A stretch of DNA of 6,549 nucleotides from JBKPHS01 sp046729975 (lineage in GTDB: Bacteria; Actinomycetota; Thermoleophilia; Solirubrobacterales; Thermoleophilaceae). The DNA lies in NCBI GenBank assembly GCA_046729975.1, contig JBKPHS010000194.1, positions 1 to 6,549 on the forward strand, given 5' to 3'. How positions within the stretch are numbered: the first letter of the stretch is position 1; every line of letters begins with the position of its first letter. Below the pieces are notes generated by a model. The model was not told the DNA's origin, made no database searches, and was given only the letters and a program-made list of their open reading frames with translations. The translations under genes and the position numbers were made by a program. Below are positions 5,444 to 6,549 of this stretch, piece after piece.

Positions 5444-6308
5444 GGCAAGGCACTTCCTGACAGGCGAGGAGCTTACGGCTGCCCAGCAGCTGCGGCTTCT
5501 GGAGCGGGCGATCGAGCTCAAGGCCGACCGCCTGTCCTCGCGTGCGCTCGAGGGGAGGTCGGTGGCGCTCGTATTCGACAAGCCGTCGACGCGCACGCGT
5601 GTCTCGTTCGACGTGGGCGTCTACGAGCTGGGCGGCCACCCGGTCGTGCTGCGCCAGGGCGAGCTTCAGATGTCGCGCGGCGTGTCGACGCGCGACGTGG
5701 CACTCGTGCTCTCGCGGATGGTGCACGCGATCGGGGTGCGCACCGGCCCGCACCGGCTCCTCGAGGAGCTCGCGGAGCACGCCTCGGTGCCGGTGATCAA
5801 CATGCTCACGCGCGACCACCACCCGTGCCAGGCGCTCGCCGACCTTATGACGCTGCGCGAGCGCTTCGGCACGCTCGAGGGCCTGAAGCTCGCGTACGTG
5901 GGTGACGGAAACAACATGGCGCGCTCGCTCCTGATCGCCGGGCGGATCGCGGGAATCGAGGTGGCCGTGGCGTCCCCGCCGGAGCTGTCGCTGCCAGAGG
6001 CGCCCGGCGTTACCCCGGCGGAGGCGGTGCGCGGGGCGCATGCCCTGTACACCGACGTGTGGGTGAGCATGGGCGCCGAGGCCGACGCCGACCACCGGCG
6101 CCTGCTGCTCGCGCCTTACAGGATCGACGCGGCGCTCGTTGCCCAGGCGCGCGACGACGCGATCGTCCTCCACTGCCTGCCGGCGCATCCTGGCGAAGAG
6201 ATCACCGAGGAGGTCCTGTACGGCGAGCGCTCGGCGGCCTGGGACCAGGCCGAGAATCGCCTGCACGCCCAAAAGGCGCTTCTCGAACATCTACTCTCCG
6301 CCGCATGA
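5442..6308 (+). CDS. argF: Ornithine carbamoyltransferase (anabolic type), short form
   Basis: This cytoplasmic enzyme makes citrulline from ornithine and carbamoyl phosphate in arginine synthesis and is normally a trimer. Signatures are all in order: the N-terminus RHFLTGEELT, the carbamoyl-phosphate loop FDKPSTRTRVSF (STRTR at 49-53), R100, HPCQ (127-130), VGDGNN (153-158), DVWVSMG (205-211; the SMG loop sets ornithine over aspartate specificity), HCLP (244-247) and QAENRLHAQKA (269-279). At 288 residues it is about 20 shorter than typical ArgF. The shortfall appears between P179 and A193, where the usual helix before the EAVxGADxxYTD strand is largely absent. The usual HCLPAHRG reads HCLPAHPG. 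No other arg gene or ARG-box-like operator is visible. It begins within the start codon of the divergent EEP gene and overlaps the next gene by four bases. Confidence 0.95.
   Translation: MARHFLTGEELTAAQQLRLLERAIELKADRLSSRALEGRSVALVFDKPSTRTRVSFDVGVYELGGHPVVLRQGELQMSRGVSTRDVALVLSRMVHAIGVRTGPHRLLEELAEHASVPVINMLTRDHHPCQALADLMTLRERFGTLEGLKLAYVGDGNNMARSLLIAGRIAGIEVAVASPPELSLPEAPGVTPAEAVRGAHALYTDVWVSMGAEADADHRRLLLAPYRIDAALVAQARDDAIVLHCLPAHPGEEITEEVLYGERSAAWDQAENRLHAQKALLEHLLSAA
5453..5458 (-). promoter_or_regulatory. Ribosome binding site of the EEP gene, inside argF
   Basis: On the minus strand AGGAAG ends nine bases before the ATG at 5443 and lies opposite codons 4 to 6 of argF. Further up the same strand, TAAGCT (5470-5475) fits a TAnnnT -10 box at a sensible distance, but I see no matching -35, so the promoter is only a suggestion. 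Confidence 0.55.
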
Positions 6309-6549
6309 CGAAGCTCCTCGCTCTGATACTCGCCTGCGTCGCCCTCGGACTCGCCAGTTGCGGCGGCGGCGACGACGACGACGGTGGCGGCGGCGCCAGC
6401 ACGAGCGAGCAGCCGGCTGGCGGTGGCGGCGGCGGAGGGGCCGGCGGTGTTAAGGTCAGCCTGAAGAACATCCTGTTCAACCCCAAGGACGTGACGTTCA
6501 AGCCGGGCGAGACGATCACGTTCACGAACGACGAGTCGATCCCTCACGA
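6305..6549 (+). CDS. Cupredoxin-domain lipoprotein (3' truncated by the window)
   Basis: The first 81 residues are present. A lipoprotein signal peptide starts with basic MTK, has a hydrophobic core LLALILACVALG and ends in the lipobox LASC (cleavage before C19), so the protein should be anchored to the outer face of the membrane. A flexible linker rich in Gly and Asp follows (residues 20-48, with DDDD and a run of seven Gly). Then comes the beginning of a plastocyanin/azurin-like domain: ILFNPKDVTFKPGETITFTN, then DESIPH. H81 is where the first copper ligand of this family sits; the remaining Cys/His/Met ligands lie beyond the edge, so copper binding cannot be confirmed. Its ATGA overlap with the argF stop and the lack of its own Shine-Dalgarno sequence suggest translational coupling. 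A role in copper handling or electron transfer is inferred from the fold. Confidence 0.85.
   Translation, partial: MTKLLALILACVALGLASCGGGDDDDGGGGASTSEQPAGGGGGGGAGGVKVSLKNILFNPKDVTFKPGETITFTNDESIPH

Noticed and set aside
5444..5596. An upstream extension of the EEP gene
   Set aside because: The extra 51 residues are Ser/Arg-rich antisense of argF. The EEP fold begins at MRVLSWN, with a good ribosome binding site just ahead.
4343..5905. A 520-codon plus-strand open frame opposite the EEP gene
   Set aside because: It lies antisense to the EEP and phasin-like genes and out of frame over argF, with no recognisable motif.
3753..6290. An 845-codon open frame on the minus strand running antisense to argF, through the EEP gene in another frame and into the phasin-like gene
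   Set aside because: Only its last 272 codons are a real protein with its own strong ribosome binding site. The rest is Arg/Ala/Pro/His-rich sequence of the sort produced by reading GC-rich genes out of frame.
6361..6450. GGC/GAC codon repeats as a possible tandem repeat element
   Set aside because: They encode the Gly/Asp linker after a lipobox, which is common in lipoproteins from GC-rich bacteria; there is no regular unit.

Overview
The window is a densely packed, very GC-rich (about 70% by eye) piece of bacterial chromosome. Codon third positions are almost all G or C, and gaps between genes run from overlaps up to 56 bases. Three features suggest a high-GC actinobacterial-type genome, most likely Thermoleophilia (Solirubrobacterales/Gaiellales): the Ser/Lys/Arg/Ala-rich histone-like tail on a phasin-like protein, the argF type, and the small hypothetical genes. 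That placement is inference from style, not a database match. I see no phage, IS element, CRISPR array, rRNA or tRNA.

Left block (+ strand, 1-2311): four genes in one direction. They are the 3' end of a family-4 glycosyltransferase fused to a PHP phosphoesterase domain; a uracil-DNA-glycosylase-like Fe-S protein that overlaps it at TGATG; a 140-residue universal-stress-protein-like protein 22 bases further on; and a 57-residue zinc-ribbon protein overlapping that one at another TGATG. The UDG-like protein keeps the four putative Fe-S cysteines and the GRAG loop. It lacks the residues expected at all three catalytic positions of family-4 UDGs, so it may be a non-canonical or inactive member.

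Middle block (- strand, read from 5443 down to 2308): an endonuclease/exonuclease/phosphatase-fold hydrolase, then a histone-tailed phasin-like protein with a very strong ribosome binding site, then an RlmD/TrmA-type RNA m5U methyltransferase that lacks the usual Fe-S cysteines. Spacing suggests one transcript.

Right block (+ strand, 5442 to the end): argF (ornithine carbamoyltransferase, unusually short) and the 5' part of a lipoprotein with a cupredoxin domain, joined by an ATGA overlap.

Both strand switches collapse to a four-base palindrome. The convergent pair ends in CTAG at 2308-2311, where the two stop codons interlock, inside a small GC hairpin. The divergent pair starts in CATG at 5441-5444, where the two start codons interlock and each ribosome binding site lies inside the other gene's coding sequence. 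No single known multi-gene system is apparent. The best leads are the divergent UDG-like protein, the small gene pair next to it, the histone-phasin fusion and the interlocked starts.
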